A stretch of 64,000 bases of DNA from Apostichopus japonicus (Eukaryota; Echinodermata; Holothuroidea; Aspidochirotida; Stichopodidae): the NCBI RefSeq assembly GCF_037975245.1, contig NC_092561.1:684001-748000 (forward strand), in the 5' to 3' direction. The translations under genes and the position numbers were made by a program. The notes beneath the pieces were generated by a model, which ran no database searches, was not told where the DNA came from, and saw only the letters and a program-made list of their open reading frames with translations. Below are positions 48,260 through 60,814 of the stretch, in pieces; the first letter of the stretch is position 1; the number at the start of each line of letters is the position of its first letter.

Positions 48260-49500
48260 TTACTTCACCTGTCTGCTTGAGGTTCTCTTTATCAAATTCA
48301 CGGAGAACAAGATTCGTTTGAGAGGCAGAAACGGTTCTTAATGTCTTAGCAGTTCTTGTTAAGGTATACCTAAGTGGTATCAAATCTCCGCTCTTAAACT
48401 AGGCACGCAGCACTTCAAGCATGTAATAGAGAACGCTGCAGAATTATTGAATAAAGCAGCTGATGTACGGTATATTGTACGTGGCATTAAGGTACATTGT
48501 GCCACTTTGGTAGGTTTATGTGCGTAGAAGTTGTGGGTTGCCAGACACTTAGAAATAACTGCGAGACATGTGAGGAAAGACATGAATATTCATAATCTAA
48601 TGAACGCTCTATCATATATATTAGGTTAGTGAATATAGTCATTTATACCCCTACGCCGGAAAAAAATCAGTTTTCGCTTATAGTACTCAAACCAAGAAAT
48701 TCTATACGCAGTGTTAGTTCTTTCTATTTCATTCCAAAAAAAATCCGGAAACTTCCTTTAAAAATTAAAACAAGTATATCTTTAGTATGACGTCATTAGT
48801 AATGTTATCATGATGTATAACGTTTTCATGCATTTGTACACCTCCTTCTCTCACAATCATTTATTTTGTACTATGCCTCTTCCTCTCCTTTCAGGCTCTC
48901 CCCCCCCCACCCCGTGCTCCCCTCTCCGCTCCCATTCGATACTTTACAAAGCCTGGGATGAAATCTTCCATTTATATTGAATTTTGTACCATATTGAAGC
49001 TTTAGATGGACAATAAATATATCTGGTAACATTCCGTAATTTTGTGATTTTCATCCACTAAAATCGTATAAAAAGCAAAAATCGGAAAATGAATGCAGAT
49101 GCAATCCTCAACAGATGCAACAGAAACAACAAACCATTACACTGTAAATTGATAGAAAAAAACCCCCCTTGTTTTGGGGTTAAATCCTTTCTAATTGATC
49201 GAAGTCACTATTTTTTTAGTTACATAATGGGTTGCCAATAACCATTTGTGTGTTAATATCACTTTTTTTGGTAATAATGAGGACATTTTCAAAAAAATAA
49301 ATAAATAAATATCAAGCCAAAATACAGATGGAAGAATCGAAATGACATTAGAAACGAATTAAATCCTAACCTTGATCATTTACTCTCTTTAATCTTTGAC
49401 TCGCTTCTGTAAGGACAATTTTTTAGACCTTTTTCTAGGTTCTCGACATTATGACTTTTTGTTAAGTCTTCCCGGACATGCGGGCTGATAAGAATCCTGG
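48260..49500. other. Non-coding region, nothing recognised
   Basis: AT-rich with a poly(C) patch near 48900. Short anonymous ORFs only. Confidence 0.4.
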
Positions 49501-49506
49501 GAACTA

Positions 49507-49622
49507 ATTTTTTATATAGATATATATATAGATATATTATATATATTTATATATATATATATATATAGATAGATAGATATATATATAGATAGATATATAT
49601 ATAGATAGATATATATTAGATA
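49507..49622. repeat. TA/GATA compound microsatellite
   Basis: Alternating TATATA and TAGATAGATA blocks. Confidence 0.92.
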
Positions 49623-51780
49623 TAACTACATTAATAATCCAATTGATTTATCATAATTTATTTATTTGCTTATTAGATATCTTTTCTCGTTGATATAGTC
49701 CTTTTCCCGTTTTTGTACATGAGTACAATAACGGACAAAATAACAAAATAACTTTAGGTTGCGAGTGGATAATTGAATAGTGATCGACAAAATTAAGCGT
49801 GTTTTCAATTTTCTAATGTTTTTTTTTTAGTAATTTTTTATTTATCAAGGACAATAGTAGAAAGATAGATAGATAGACGGACATGATTTTATTTTTTTTT
49901 TCTCCCAATGCAACTTCATATTGATATTATCATAGTAACTGATCGATAATGTCCAAGGTAAATAGATTTAATCTTCAACGCATGCATTGATCGTTGTAAT
50001 GTTACTATCGTTCTTATAAATGATATAAGATATATTTATTGGAATGATATAAAAGATGACGTCATCACAAAGAACTGGGTATTTGTTAACTTTATTTATG
50101 ATCTGAAGTCGTTTAAGGTTGTGAACTAGCTTCCTTCGTAGTTCATGGTTGACCGATGATGACGGAGAATAGACAGGGGGATTGGGAGTTAGTGGGTGAG
50201 TGAATGGGGAGACGGTGGGGCAAATAATGAGGCGGTGGGTAACGGACAGGTCGGAAGAAGATTTTATCATCACCCAATATGAGCTAATGTTAAGTGTCAA
50301 TCATTTATTCTAAAGTGCATTTTGTAGGCTACACGTGAAAAAAAAAATATTGAAATCTTTCCGTGATAGCCACTAGCGCGCCCACACTCGCTATTCAAGT
50401 ATAACTATCAACTCGGCAGGTCAGTTGCAAGGGGAAGGAACGACGGGAAACAGATTGGATGATTTCAAGGACTCTTATGTCACTGAGCTCGCATTTTGAA
50501 GTCTTCGTGTTCCTTTCAACATTTCTATGATCAATGTATGCCTCAAACTGCACCATTCGACGTCTATGAGGTTGATTTTCTTTCCTGACCTGAGGGGGAG
50601 GAGGAGTGGCAGGGGGAGGGGAGGGGAGGGGGTGGACTTCCAAACCACATACATGAGCGTTGGCTTCAACAACCCGAAGGCTACATCTCTTTTATGAAAT
50701 CTTTGAACTGCCAATGTCCCTTCCATAAAGGATCATGTCACTACCTAACTCAGTTGATCAGTGATAAAGTACTTAGCCATTGAAAACAGTGATATGACCC
50801 GCCAACTGTACACGCTTGGACAACGAACTCTCCAAACTTTCCTTGTTATTTCAAATTAACTGGGAAATGTTTATCCACACTTAGCGTCTAACCAGATATT
50901 CCATTCAAAATAAAATGAAAGAGGTAGTTTTAAATCCACCCCCTCTTTTTTTTTTCTTGCACAATGTTTAGACTTAGAAAGTATAATAGAATGTTTTGAC
51001 GCGTGATCGTGTTAACAATACACCTAAACCACCAAGATTCAGTTTTGGCGAAAAGAGTGTTAAAACGATTCATGTATACGAACATCGGATCAGGATATAT
51101 ATATATGTCTCTTAAACCCCACAGTATTATATTACATTAATTGGGTCCCTCTCTTTACCTCGTTTTCAACAATTAACCAATTAAAATTGGGTTTAATCCC
51201 TCCTGACGATAGCCATTTAAAATCATGGCTGTGATTGGCGTGACAAATACTCGCCATTGTTTGATTCAGTTATACCCCATCATCTGATTGGTTTCATTTC
51301 CAAGATAACCGTCAAATAACCTATTGAAGTTATTTGTAAGAACTTTGTAGCTCCATAGGCATTAGCAGACAATGAACTCACAGAGATTAAGATCTTTATT
51401 GCTCTCTTTAAAAAAGAAGAGAGTTGCTGGCAAGCTCTTCTCCACCTTCTCATGAATTGGTTTTTGTTCTCGAGTGGATCGCGAGACAAGAACTTGAACT
51501 AAGGGCATGGCATGGGATTTTTCACACTCGACGCCAGCAAATAAAACCACCAAAACCTTATTGGCTGTAGCCAAGTCTTCTAGAGAGGCTGTTATCATTG
51601 GGTCATTTGTCTTGAAGTGTCATTAACAATTCTGCACATGTACTGGTTGCACTAAGCGTGACCGTGCATTTTTGTATAAACAAGACAACATTTCTGTAAT
51701 TATTTTGTATTTTTCACTGTAGAACTTAATATTATAATATAATAGTACTTATAAATCACAATAGTATTAAAGTAAAATAA
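49623..51780. other. Non-coding region with a G-rich tract
   Basis: Near 50594-50634, a G-rich tract (GAGGGGGAGGAGGAG, then GGGGGAGGGGAGGGGAGGGG) can form G-quadruplex or triplex DNA. The other ORFs (up to 110 codons) are unrecognised. Confidence 0.4.
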
Positions 51781-51920
51781 AACTGTTAGCAAACTGCTTA
51801 TCCACTAGAGAGCCTGTGTAAGAGAATGTGTAAAAGTAAGTTGTCCCTTCTGTTATACTGTTACTTTTCATTTAGCCTCTGTAGAAGATCCTGCTAGGAT
51901 CGAAACGTCAGGCCATGGTC
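51780..51920. repeat. Inverted-repeat (MITE/foldback-like) element, copy 2
   Basis: Begins AACTGTTAGCAAACTGCTTA, like 1933-1950, with GTGTAAGAGAATGTGTAAAA then GTAAG shared. It ends GATCCTGCTAGGATCGAAAC then GTCAGGCC, the outer arm of the same family. The left half of the inverted repeat is replaced by other sequence, so this copy is rearranged. Confidence 0.7.
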
Positions 51921-51959
51921 AAATCAATAGACTGAAAAATAAAAAATAAAAAAACAATA

Positions 51960-53500
51960 TTTTGACCTGGACTATTCTTTTCAAAACTTTTACAGTTACA
52001 ACCCGTTAGAACCAATGTCGGGTATTGCAGATCCCTTGCGAAATGTCATGCATACTATATTAAGAATAACAAAAGAAAGATGCTATAGAGAGATTGTCGA
52101 TTCATGATAATTAGCAGCTTGCGAATGGTCACTGTTTATCCTCATAATAATCGGCTTCAGTTGGTAGCCATTTTATTTTTGTCCAGAAATAAAAAAAAAA
52201 AAATCAGCCTCGTATGCATTAAAGAAAGCCGAATTGCTTTAAGTTTGCAATTCAGTTCGGGTGGTTATCCAGTTCAACAGTTTTAAGCTTGTTTTAGATT
52301 TGGTTTGCCAATTGAAAGACTTTCAGATGAGGAAAAACGTGCAAGTTATCCACGCGACGTTTCTTGCATTCTCATAGTGAGGGCGCTAATAGTAAACGAA
52401 AGAGCGAACCTCTTGTCATAATAACCTTGGACTTACGTTGACGAATTATTGGAACGAGATTTAAATTGTCTGGAGTATCCGTTGGATTGTAAGTTCTCAG
52501 ATCAAGAAGTCAATCACGGGGATATCGATTTGCATATGAGTCAAAGGTCATCAGTATTGGCCCCAATGTTTAGCGCGGAGGCTGAAAATTGCTAGGCCTT
52601 TACAGAAATTTCTTCCATATGATATCTAATCCTTCAAATATGTCCTAGCCATCTACGAGTATTAATATAGCAAATTCAACATTTCAGTAAGGATAACTAT
52701 ACTTTCAGTGATGCAGCCTAAATGATTGTTTGAAATTGGAGAAGAAAGGGTGACCGTTATTCGATTTTCTAGCATTTTTTTGGCGGTAATTGTAATGAGC
52801 TTTTAACGGTCGTTCATAGGGAACAGACGTTCCGTGTGCGGGGGTCAGTTGCGCGACAACAGGTTTTGACGACTATCGAAAATTACATCACAAAAGTCGA
52901 GAAGTTGAGTCGGATCGCATTCAGTCGAACGGCTTTAATTTCGTTTGACCAGTTGTGTCGTTGTTGGGGTGTTTTTCTTTCTTGAGAGGTAATGCTCTGT
53001 ATTTAGGTTTCATTAAATTGCCGGTCATTGTGGAGGGAGAAAATGCACATTTTCTTAAAAAGAATCTGTTTGGGTTCAGTCACCAAACTGCAATTGAAGC
53101 GTACAAGGACTCTGTTGATGGACCCGTTATTGGTTAATCACCGAAATTGAATGGACCTCTGTACGGGTATGGGGGGGGGGGGGGAGAGATCTTTTCCAAT
53201 CAAAAGATCCAAATCATGATAAGCCCGTATTCATTGGAACCGCTACACCGTGCTACGATAAACAGCAAGGTGAAAACATTTATATTGTTTGGGAGTACTA
53301 AAACCACACGATAAAACACAAATTTCATATAAGGCGAAACCATCAGTCCCAGAACAGACACCTTTATGAGAGGCTATTGCACTGTTTCTAACCGGTTCAA
53401 AAATTTCTCTCGGTGACGAGATTAGCAGATCATAGCGATCTGAGTGAGAAAGGCAAAAATATAACAGAAGGGAGTGAATATATGTAACATTAGATATATT
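51960..53500. other. Non-coding region, nothing recognised
   Basis: Contains GGTCATCAGTATTGGCCCC (about 52546; echo of 3262) and a poly(G) run near 53170. Short anonymous ORFs only. Confidence 0.4.
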
Positions 53501-53540
53501 TGTTATGAAGGCCGGGGTTGAGTCCTGTCACAAAATCTGT

Positions 53541-53595
53541 CACCTGCCACACCTGCCACACCTGCCACACCTGTCACACCTGTCACACCTGCCAC
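53541..53595. repeat. 9-bp minisatellite CACCTGYCA
   Basis: Six units of CACCTGCCA or CACCTGTCA. In one frame they encode HLP/HLS repeats inside a short anonymous ORF. Confidence 0.92.
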
Positions 53596-53829
53596 AAATA
53601 TCGCGGGAGAGGATAAGTGAAGATACAATTCTGATATGCTACGGAAAACTATATACCGATGCAATGTTTTATGGTTCTAACCGTATTTCTTCCAATTTTT
53701 TTTTTACTATTTTAACAAAAAATCATCGAAGAAATAAATACTTCATATATATTATAAATTATCATTTGCAGTTTACATTTCTAATATATATTATAATCTT
53801 ACAAAGAGAATTCGGGTTCCTTCTGTAAC

Positions 53830-56080
53830 CTTCCATTAAAATAATAACAATAATAATGAACAGATATTAACCTTGTCGTTGTGGTACTAATTGAGTTGAA
53901 TATCTGTCACATTCAGTTTGTTCTTCGAGTTATGACGTGTATTACATCCATTGGGGAAAAGTAATATTCTTACAAACAAATAGAATATAAAAATTATGAA
54001 ACGCTATATAAAGATAGCATTGACAACTACGCTGACAATCATGATAGTGAGTCAACATTTCAAGGTTAGATCAACAGTAATAACGTTTGAGCAGGAGAGT
54101 AAAGTTATGGCAGGAACATATGTCATGATGACGTCACAGACAACCTATTATGTAAGATTCCATTCCTGGAGTAAGGAAGGATTTATACTGCCCCCCCCAA
54201 AAAAAAAATGGCAAAAAAAAAATGGTAAAAAAATAAAATAACCATAGGCTTATTTGTAGTTATATAGGAAGCAGAAATTGAGATAAGATTTTACAGTATA
54301 AAGTGACAGTGTAAACAATTTTTTTGGTTCTTTCATTAAAGTATCACATTCTCTGTCACCGGAAATAACCCCGTCTTTGTGTTTTATTAAAATATGGCAA
54401 GTTCTTCCTAATAATATAAAGATGTCGAGTAACTATGCTACATTCAAACGCAAACTAAAATATCACTTCATTGCAAATTATACAGACTAAATACTGTTTC
54501 CCTCGTTTACACTGACTGTACGTATACTGCTTCTTTCTTTATTTTTATTTTTCCTATTTTATTTTTCCTTTCTTTCTTTGTTTTTTTCATAAGGTCGCTA
54601 GTTCGACACACTTTCCTTGTATGTCTATAGTGTCCTGTATATACTATTCTACACTTTATTGTAAGCATGTATAGACGAAATAAACGAAATGTTATGAAAA
54701 CTTGATCAGTAACACAACTGTAACATTTCCCTGAGAAAATAAACCATATATGACTTGCATGCACGAAAATATTCAGTTCGATGCCACATTGGACATCCGT
54801 ACATTGGACGACTGAACCGAATTAAATACCGCCCGCTAACGTTTGTGCATGCACTCAGGTAACTACGTTCTATTGATGAGAATGAATAAACAACGCTAGT
54901 TGAGTTATATTGAAATTCCCCGCAAGAATAAAAAGTTCAAGTGATAAACGCAAGAGGGGACTCACGTGACAGGCAGGGTACACACTATGTTGGATTGACT
55001 GCCGATACCACGCATGCGTGATAATCCACGGCTACTCCATACAGCTTACATGTGACTTTGAATTGATGAAGGTCGTTGAAGGCGTAATATATATATATAT
55101 ATATATACCTACACAAATCTGTCACCTACTCTAATTGAATGGCCCCGATTTGAAGAAGTAACATATCGTTGATCTAGCAGTATATTACTAACAGAGCAGT
55201 ACATACTTTCTTCTAACATAAGCAGCCGCCCTCAGTTTGAATAGAGGGCGTAATTTTATTTTCCCTTTCCACGAGAAGATTGTCGTAATGCGAATTGACT
55301 TGAAAGTATAAGTGCACACTGAAAGTTGCTGGTAGGGTGTTACTAGTACAATGTTATATGGAAACTCTTGCAGTATTACTTTGCAGTCAACGGGATCAAA
55401 TTAACGGGTAATTAGCTAACACAGCTAATAGCAATAAACAAACGTCAGTCCCATTGCAAAGTAAGCTAGGCTAGAGGGAATTGTTACGTCTTTACGTACC
55501 CGTAAGTGTGGTAGGGAGCAAAGACATTTTTTAATCTCGAAAAGTAGTACTCAACATTAAACACATTCGGTCCATGTCACATTTATGGTTAAAACTGTAA
55601 TGTAGATTCTCTTCAAGGGTAAGTGATAGTTACTTTGTGAACGAACCAGGTGAGGTTTCACCTCGTAATTGTGCAAGCATTGTCCCGCCATATTTATTGC
55701 CACATATTGGTATAGTTTTCACGACAATAAGGAACTGCCTTCAGGAATGGTATGTTCTAGGAAGGAAATTGATCACACTTAGCGACATTTGTTTATATGA
55801 CTGTATATAACTATATAGCAGAATGTGCTTTCTTTCACAATTTTCAAAGCAACAGTCGAATTCTCTCTTGTGATCATATATATCACCCATTAGGACAGTA
55901 ATCATCTATATTGGTACGGTCTTGGTATTGTTGCAGGCGGCGAGGGGGAGTGGCAATGGAAAGATCGTGGTGTAGGGACGATGGCATTAATAACCTCACC
56001 CCCCCCCCATCCCCGACCCTTCATACCTGCCTGGTAACTTTCGTTATCAAGGTTTTGAATTTCTCATTCCAGATCAGTCT
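53830..56080. other. Non-coding region, nothing recognised
   Basis: A short (TA)n lies at 55087-55107, poly(C) and poly(A) runs are near 54191, and another poly(C) is near 55999. No exon or repeat family is recognised. Confidence 0.4.
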
Positions 56081-56098
56081 AATTTGCTCATTTGTTTG

Positions 56099-56335
56099 AC
56101 CCCCCCCCCTTATTCCTTACCCCACTCCACATACATCCCTCCAAACAAATTCTCCCCACGACACCATTCACTCCCTCTCCTCCTCCTCCTCTCTCTCTCA
56201 GGCTGTCTCTCTCTCTCTCTTTCCACAGCCCTCCTAACCGCCCGGGCCCGCATTCCCGGCATCCTTCCAAATCCTCTCTCAACTCCTCCATATCCCGATC
56301 AGTCACGATCTCTCTACCACTCTCCAACCACTATA
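56099..56335. repeat. Pyrimidine-rich tract with (CT)n
   Basis: A long C/T-rich strand with CCCCCCCCTT, TCCTCCTCCTCCTCTCTC and CTCTCTCTCTCTTTCC. It can form triplex DNA. ORFs in several frames result from the biased composition. Confidence 0.8.
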
Positions 56336-56339
56336 TGAA

Positions 56340-58340
56340 ATAAAACTTAAAATGTATTTCATGAATAATCACAGAAACTGGTTGGATCTTTCCACACCTA
56401 GTGGAAAGTCCGTTACCATCGAAATAAAGTACACGACTTTTGGCTGGTGCTAACGCACTGTTGCGTGGGAAGGTAACCGTTCTCGCCGCACACAATGCTG
56501 TCCCATACAGGGTGCAATAATAAACACTATTTCAAGTTGCTTATTTGTCTATATTGCCATTGTTTTTTTTTTGTTATTATAAGAGACCCATTACTGACGA
56601 TGGTGCCATGCATACACAATAGCTTGTTTGGGACCGTTTAAAACAGTTGATTATACAGGGCGATGATTACACACTATATGGAATTAAAGCAACATATGAA
56701 GTTTACATCGAGGTCTTCCATTTCTCCTTATTAAGATCTATCGATTTTATGACGAAAATGATTAAAAAACAGCCGTTTCGTTAACCTTATACTACGCAAG
56801 CGCAAAGTAAGACTACTAAGATACTCTCCGGCTCAAAATCTCGGACTTTGAATAAATATCCCGTAGCGGCAAATTTATGAAATATGGAAGCAAAAATATT
56901 GAAAGTCATGGAAATCCTTGAAGATAATTTATATAAAGACTCAAACAAACCATTCACTGAAACCGGGAAGCCTTAAAACGTCACGTATCTACCCATCTTC
57001 CCGGCTTCATACTTATTATAACATACGTATTTGTAACATTAATCATTGAAGGTTATATCTACCTTCTATAAAGAAGGACCAAATTTCATCCTAAATTGGG
57101 TGCGCATGCGTCTAACCAAACTCGAGTAAAACTGTACTGAATTAAGCTATTATTTTTTGTGCGGCATTTGTGGACATTTTCACCAATGAATCAAGGTCTT
57201 GACAATATTTTGGGAACCCTGTTTGCATTAGTTTTGTACATAGAATGCAATGTTCCACGTAATTTCCCGACAAGTGCAGAACATATATTTACGTAACTAT
57301 AGGTCACAGAGAGGGAAAAGTTACTTTGAGAGTGTCAATAATAATGCTTCATGGAACATGAGTGACCAGTATTTGACCGTCTAGCATATTTGGGGGTTAT
57401 ATTGATTGTAATTGAGAGCAAACTATCTGTTGTTCTCTGCTCCCCGCTCTCCTCTTCTCTAATCGATGCGATGGTGATGGCGTGTGTGCATGTGTGTATG
57501 TGACACTTGCGCGTAAATGCTCTAACTTCAGAAGGATAACCAGGGTATTCTACGAAACGCGCATGCCCAGTGGAGATGATATTTCATTACTTTTTCTAAC
57601 CTGCTTCTTGACTTAAAAGGAGAGACAAACTCGGCCATCATCATAAGCTTATATATGCTAGAAATCATTATGACGATCAACTCCCCAAAGAGCTTGTTTC
57701 GTTTAGGAGATATTCTATCACATTAAAATTAATATTGATATTGTTAGCAGTTTATAAACAATAAGGGTCGTTGAGAAACCTTTTCGTCTGTATAGAATGC
57801 TTCTGGTTTACAAGAACATTAATACAATATCAAATGAACGTATATATGGCACAAATATTCCACGTGCCCCGTTAGATTTGCATGACAGTATCAAAAGTTG
57901 ACAGTATTAAAAGTAACTCTAAGAAGAGTGTGTGTTGGGGGGGGGGGGGTTGGAACTATCAACATACCTCTATATCTGTTACGTCACATTAGACGGCGCC
58001 ATCCTCATCCTCAACCCACATAAATCGAACCCAGGGAGATGCCACACATTCTAATTGAAACGATTAATTATTATTTAACTACGGTCGACAAACACCGATT
58101 TGTATAGAGAGTAAACGACAATGGTCGTTGCACTTTTCTACCCGGCAATATTGTTTGTGATTGACCTGTGAATGCACTGTTAATATGACAATGAAACAAC
58201 GGTTAGTTGTCTATGTAAGACAGGAAATAACTATGTACAGTATATTTATGCGTGCATGGTGTGTATGCGTAACCTTGTATATCTTAACGTGACACCAGTA
58301 TAGTGTTACATGATTCAAATGTCTTCTATCACTAAAACTG
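56340..58340. other. Non-coding region, nothing recognised
   Basis: A poly(G) run is near 57938. No ORF above about 60 codons and no repeat family that I can name. Confidence 0.45.
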
Positions 58341-58354
58341 GTACATTGTGTACA

Positions 58355-58760
58355 ACAACGTATAAGTATACGAGTACAAGTAGGATTATCCTAGGTATGA
58401 GTACCAGTATTATGACTTAAGCATGAGTACTTATAGTATTGAACTATAGTATCGGGATACTATATATTTACGAGTACATTTAGAGTACAATTAGAGTACG
58501 AGCAGAAATCCACGAGTGCGCCATGCAACAGTATGAGTACGAGAACAACAGTATGAGTACGAGTATAACAGGATGAGTACTACTACAACAGCATGAGTAC
58601 GAGTTCATATAGAGTCTCCTTTGGTATGAGTACAAGTACAAGGCCTCTGGCCGTGAGTATGACGAAATAATCTTGCACCTATACCGGTTTTTCCAAAATC
58701 GCCTCTGGAGTACGATTATTGTAGTGCAACGTCATGCGGGAGAGTACAAGTACTATTCTA
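58355..58760. repeat. GAGTAC-rich degenerate minisatellite
   Basis: AGTATGAGTACGAGTA-type units with AACA spacers are clearest at 58530-58610 (ACAGTATGAGTACGAGAACA, ACAGTATGAGTACGAGTATA, ACAGCATGAGTACGAG). Looser GAGTAC copies lie on both sides. Related tracts are at 0.3, 19.9 and 29.0 kb. Confidence 0.75.
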
Positions 58761-58936
58761 TACACTATCTATAATTTATAGTATATACGATATCACCCCG
58801 TGGCTCTCTGTACACCTCCTGTGTTTAAACACTTCTTCCAAATTCTCTATAACAAGACAGTGATCTAAATCATGTGTCGGCACGGAATTCATGGAAGCGG
58901 AATGGGATGCAACGGCGGACGCCGAAGCCGATTTGA

Positions 58937-58998
58937 AATGGGGGAGTGGAGTGGAGGGGAGTGGAGGGGAGGAGAGAAGTGGGAAGGGGAGAGGAGGA
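58937..58998 (+). other. Purine-rich G-quadruplex/triplex-capable tract
   Basis: Composed of GGGGGAGTGGAGTGGAGGGG then AGTGGAGGGGAGGAGAG then GGGAAGGGGAGAGGAGG, with almost no pyrimidine. Confidence 0.7.
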
Positions 58999-58999
58999 G

Positions 59000-59928
59000 C
59001 CAGACGAATTTTCAGTGATGTTGAAAGCGCAGCATGAAGCGGCACCACACCTTCCTGAAAATCATCGCTGTAAAAATTGTTGGGAGAATGGCCCACTGGG
59101 TCGGGTCGGGCCGACGGGGGATAAATTGATTTGAACAGTCGCATTTTAGATATGATATAATAATATGATATAGTTCATCATAATATTACTATGATATTTG
59201 AATAACATTGTAACATCTATTACTTAGGTGTATAGAATATTTCGGATTCACTTGGAACATTCCATCACGTCACATAACTCTCTGGCATTCAGTCAAGTGG
59301 TACTGCGCATGCGTAGAACCTCGACAAAAAACAACTGCGCTCCTTGTAACAATAAAAATCACCCGTTACCCTCGAATAGTTGATTGGCCCCTTGCTAGGA
59401 AAAAAATGAAACAATCCCTTCCCTGACCCCAATGAATTCTAGTCTAATATAATTATGACGATATATAGTTATATATCGACCCGCCCACCCCACCCTTCCC
59501 TTTAAAACTCATTCCTACGTGAACGGTTTATTGACAAAGCTCAACATTTCAGTTGGAAGTTAGTTCCCAATAAAGTCTTATTTCACTTTGAAATCTTGCT
59601 CACCATGTGTCTTTTCAACCGTAGCAATCTCGTTATTCAAAAAACAGCGGTGTGCAAATTGGTCGCTAGTCATTTGTTGAACAGGCGTTAGAGCATTCAT
59701 TCAATCTCTGGTGGGGTTCTAACGTGTACGTGGTTTACGACTCGCATTCAGGCTGTTTACTTTTAATTCTAACTTACTGGAGTCGAAAGGGACTAACCTC
59801 TTGTTTACACAATAACGGCTGGCCTACACCTGCACACAGAATAGCTTAACTGCACAGCGACCACGATTTGTGATATAATTCTTTATTTCATTCCGAGCCT
59901 ATAATAATTTTGTTTGATATTTCTTAAG
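59000..59928. other. Upstream region of the candidate gene at 59.9 kb
   Basis: No clear TATA box. It contains TGATATAATTC at about 59870 and CCACCCCACCC near 59485. Nothing else is recognised. Confidence 0.35.
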
Positions 59929-60085
59929 ATGGAGGAACTCCATGTAGTGTGCAACTTCTACGAGAAGATAACCCCTCCACCGAAATTTAAGACCTTTATA
60001 GATGGTTGGAAACATCTTGGAGAGTTTGTCGAGAAGTTGGATTATTATGTCGGAGCGGTACTTCATGAGAACCTTGACCCAAAAG
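59929..60085 (+). CDS. Candidate first coding exon of an unidentified gene
   Basis: The ATG at 59929 lies in a strong context (TTAAGATGG, A at -3 and G at +4). It opens MEELHVVCNFYEKITPPPKF, then KTFIDGWKHLGEFVEKLDYY, then VGAVLHENLDPK, ending in phase 1 at AAAAG|GTGAGAAAG, a good donor. Composition, rhythm and codon use look like genuine protein: an N-terminal helix, a PPP turn and two amphipathic helices. I do not recognise the family. The preceding TTGATATTTCTTAAG could alternatively be an acceptor. Readthrough past the donor stops after 14 codons. Confidence 0.5.
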
Positions 60086-60741
60086 GTGAGAAAGATAGAG
60101 AAAAAGTATAGTTTCGCAGTTAAAGATTTATGGATTAATCTCTATAGGTATAGTTTTATATAGGCTGTGTAACTGGAGCCGTTAGATATAAGTTCAGAAT
60201 TGCTGTAGGATATTGTCTTTGGTAATTTGCATTACAGATTGTGCCCCTACCCCACCCCCATCCGTAACCCCCTGTCCTCCCACTTCAAAATACAACACTT
60301 CAACTTTTGTGGTTACTGCAATTTCCAAAATGTTTTACTTAGCAAAACTTCAGGCTTGGGTAATATGGGCTAACACTACTGCATAGATCAATGTACACTG
60401 TACACCCTTCAACCGGCAATAAATGATATATTACATGATCAATTAATACGGGTGGGATGGGGGGTGCAGGTGTAATAAAGGGATTAAATGGAATGATGAT
60501 CGGGGTCATATTCTAATAGACGTTTTCTACCTGCAGTTGCGTTGTAGAAAATATGAACATTCTAACTTCTGTGTCTTATTTTCTATGCACCCCTTTTTTT
60601 CTCACGCATAGTAAATGGTATATATGCGATTAGTTACAAGGTTTGCCTAAATCTCAGAACACATAGCCTACACTATACCAAACAATCAGTCTTATGATGC
60701 TCAGCTTAACCCTGCACCACTGTAGCTGTTGGTCAATCCAG

Positions 60742-60814
60742 GGGATGTGTCTACATTTGTAACACTTCCTTGGTCTAACCGGTTTGAATGGTATGGTGTC
60801 CTCAAATTACATCG
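60742..60814 (+). CDS. Possible second exon of the candidate gene at 59.9 kb
   Basis: 73 bases between CAATCCAG and CATCG|GTAAGTCA, a consensus donor. It starts in the phase left by the first exon and gives DVSTFVTLPWSNRFEWYGVL then KLHR. The acceptor's pyrimidine tract is weak and no family is recognised, so this could be chance. Confidence 0.2.

Noticed and set aside
56088-56343. Overlapping Pro/Ser/Leu-rich and Glu/Gly/Arg-rich ORFs
   Set aside because: They reflect strand composition bias of a pyrimidine-rich tract.
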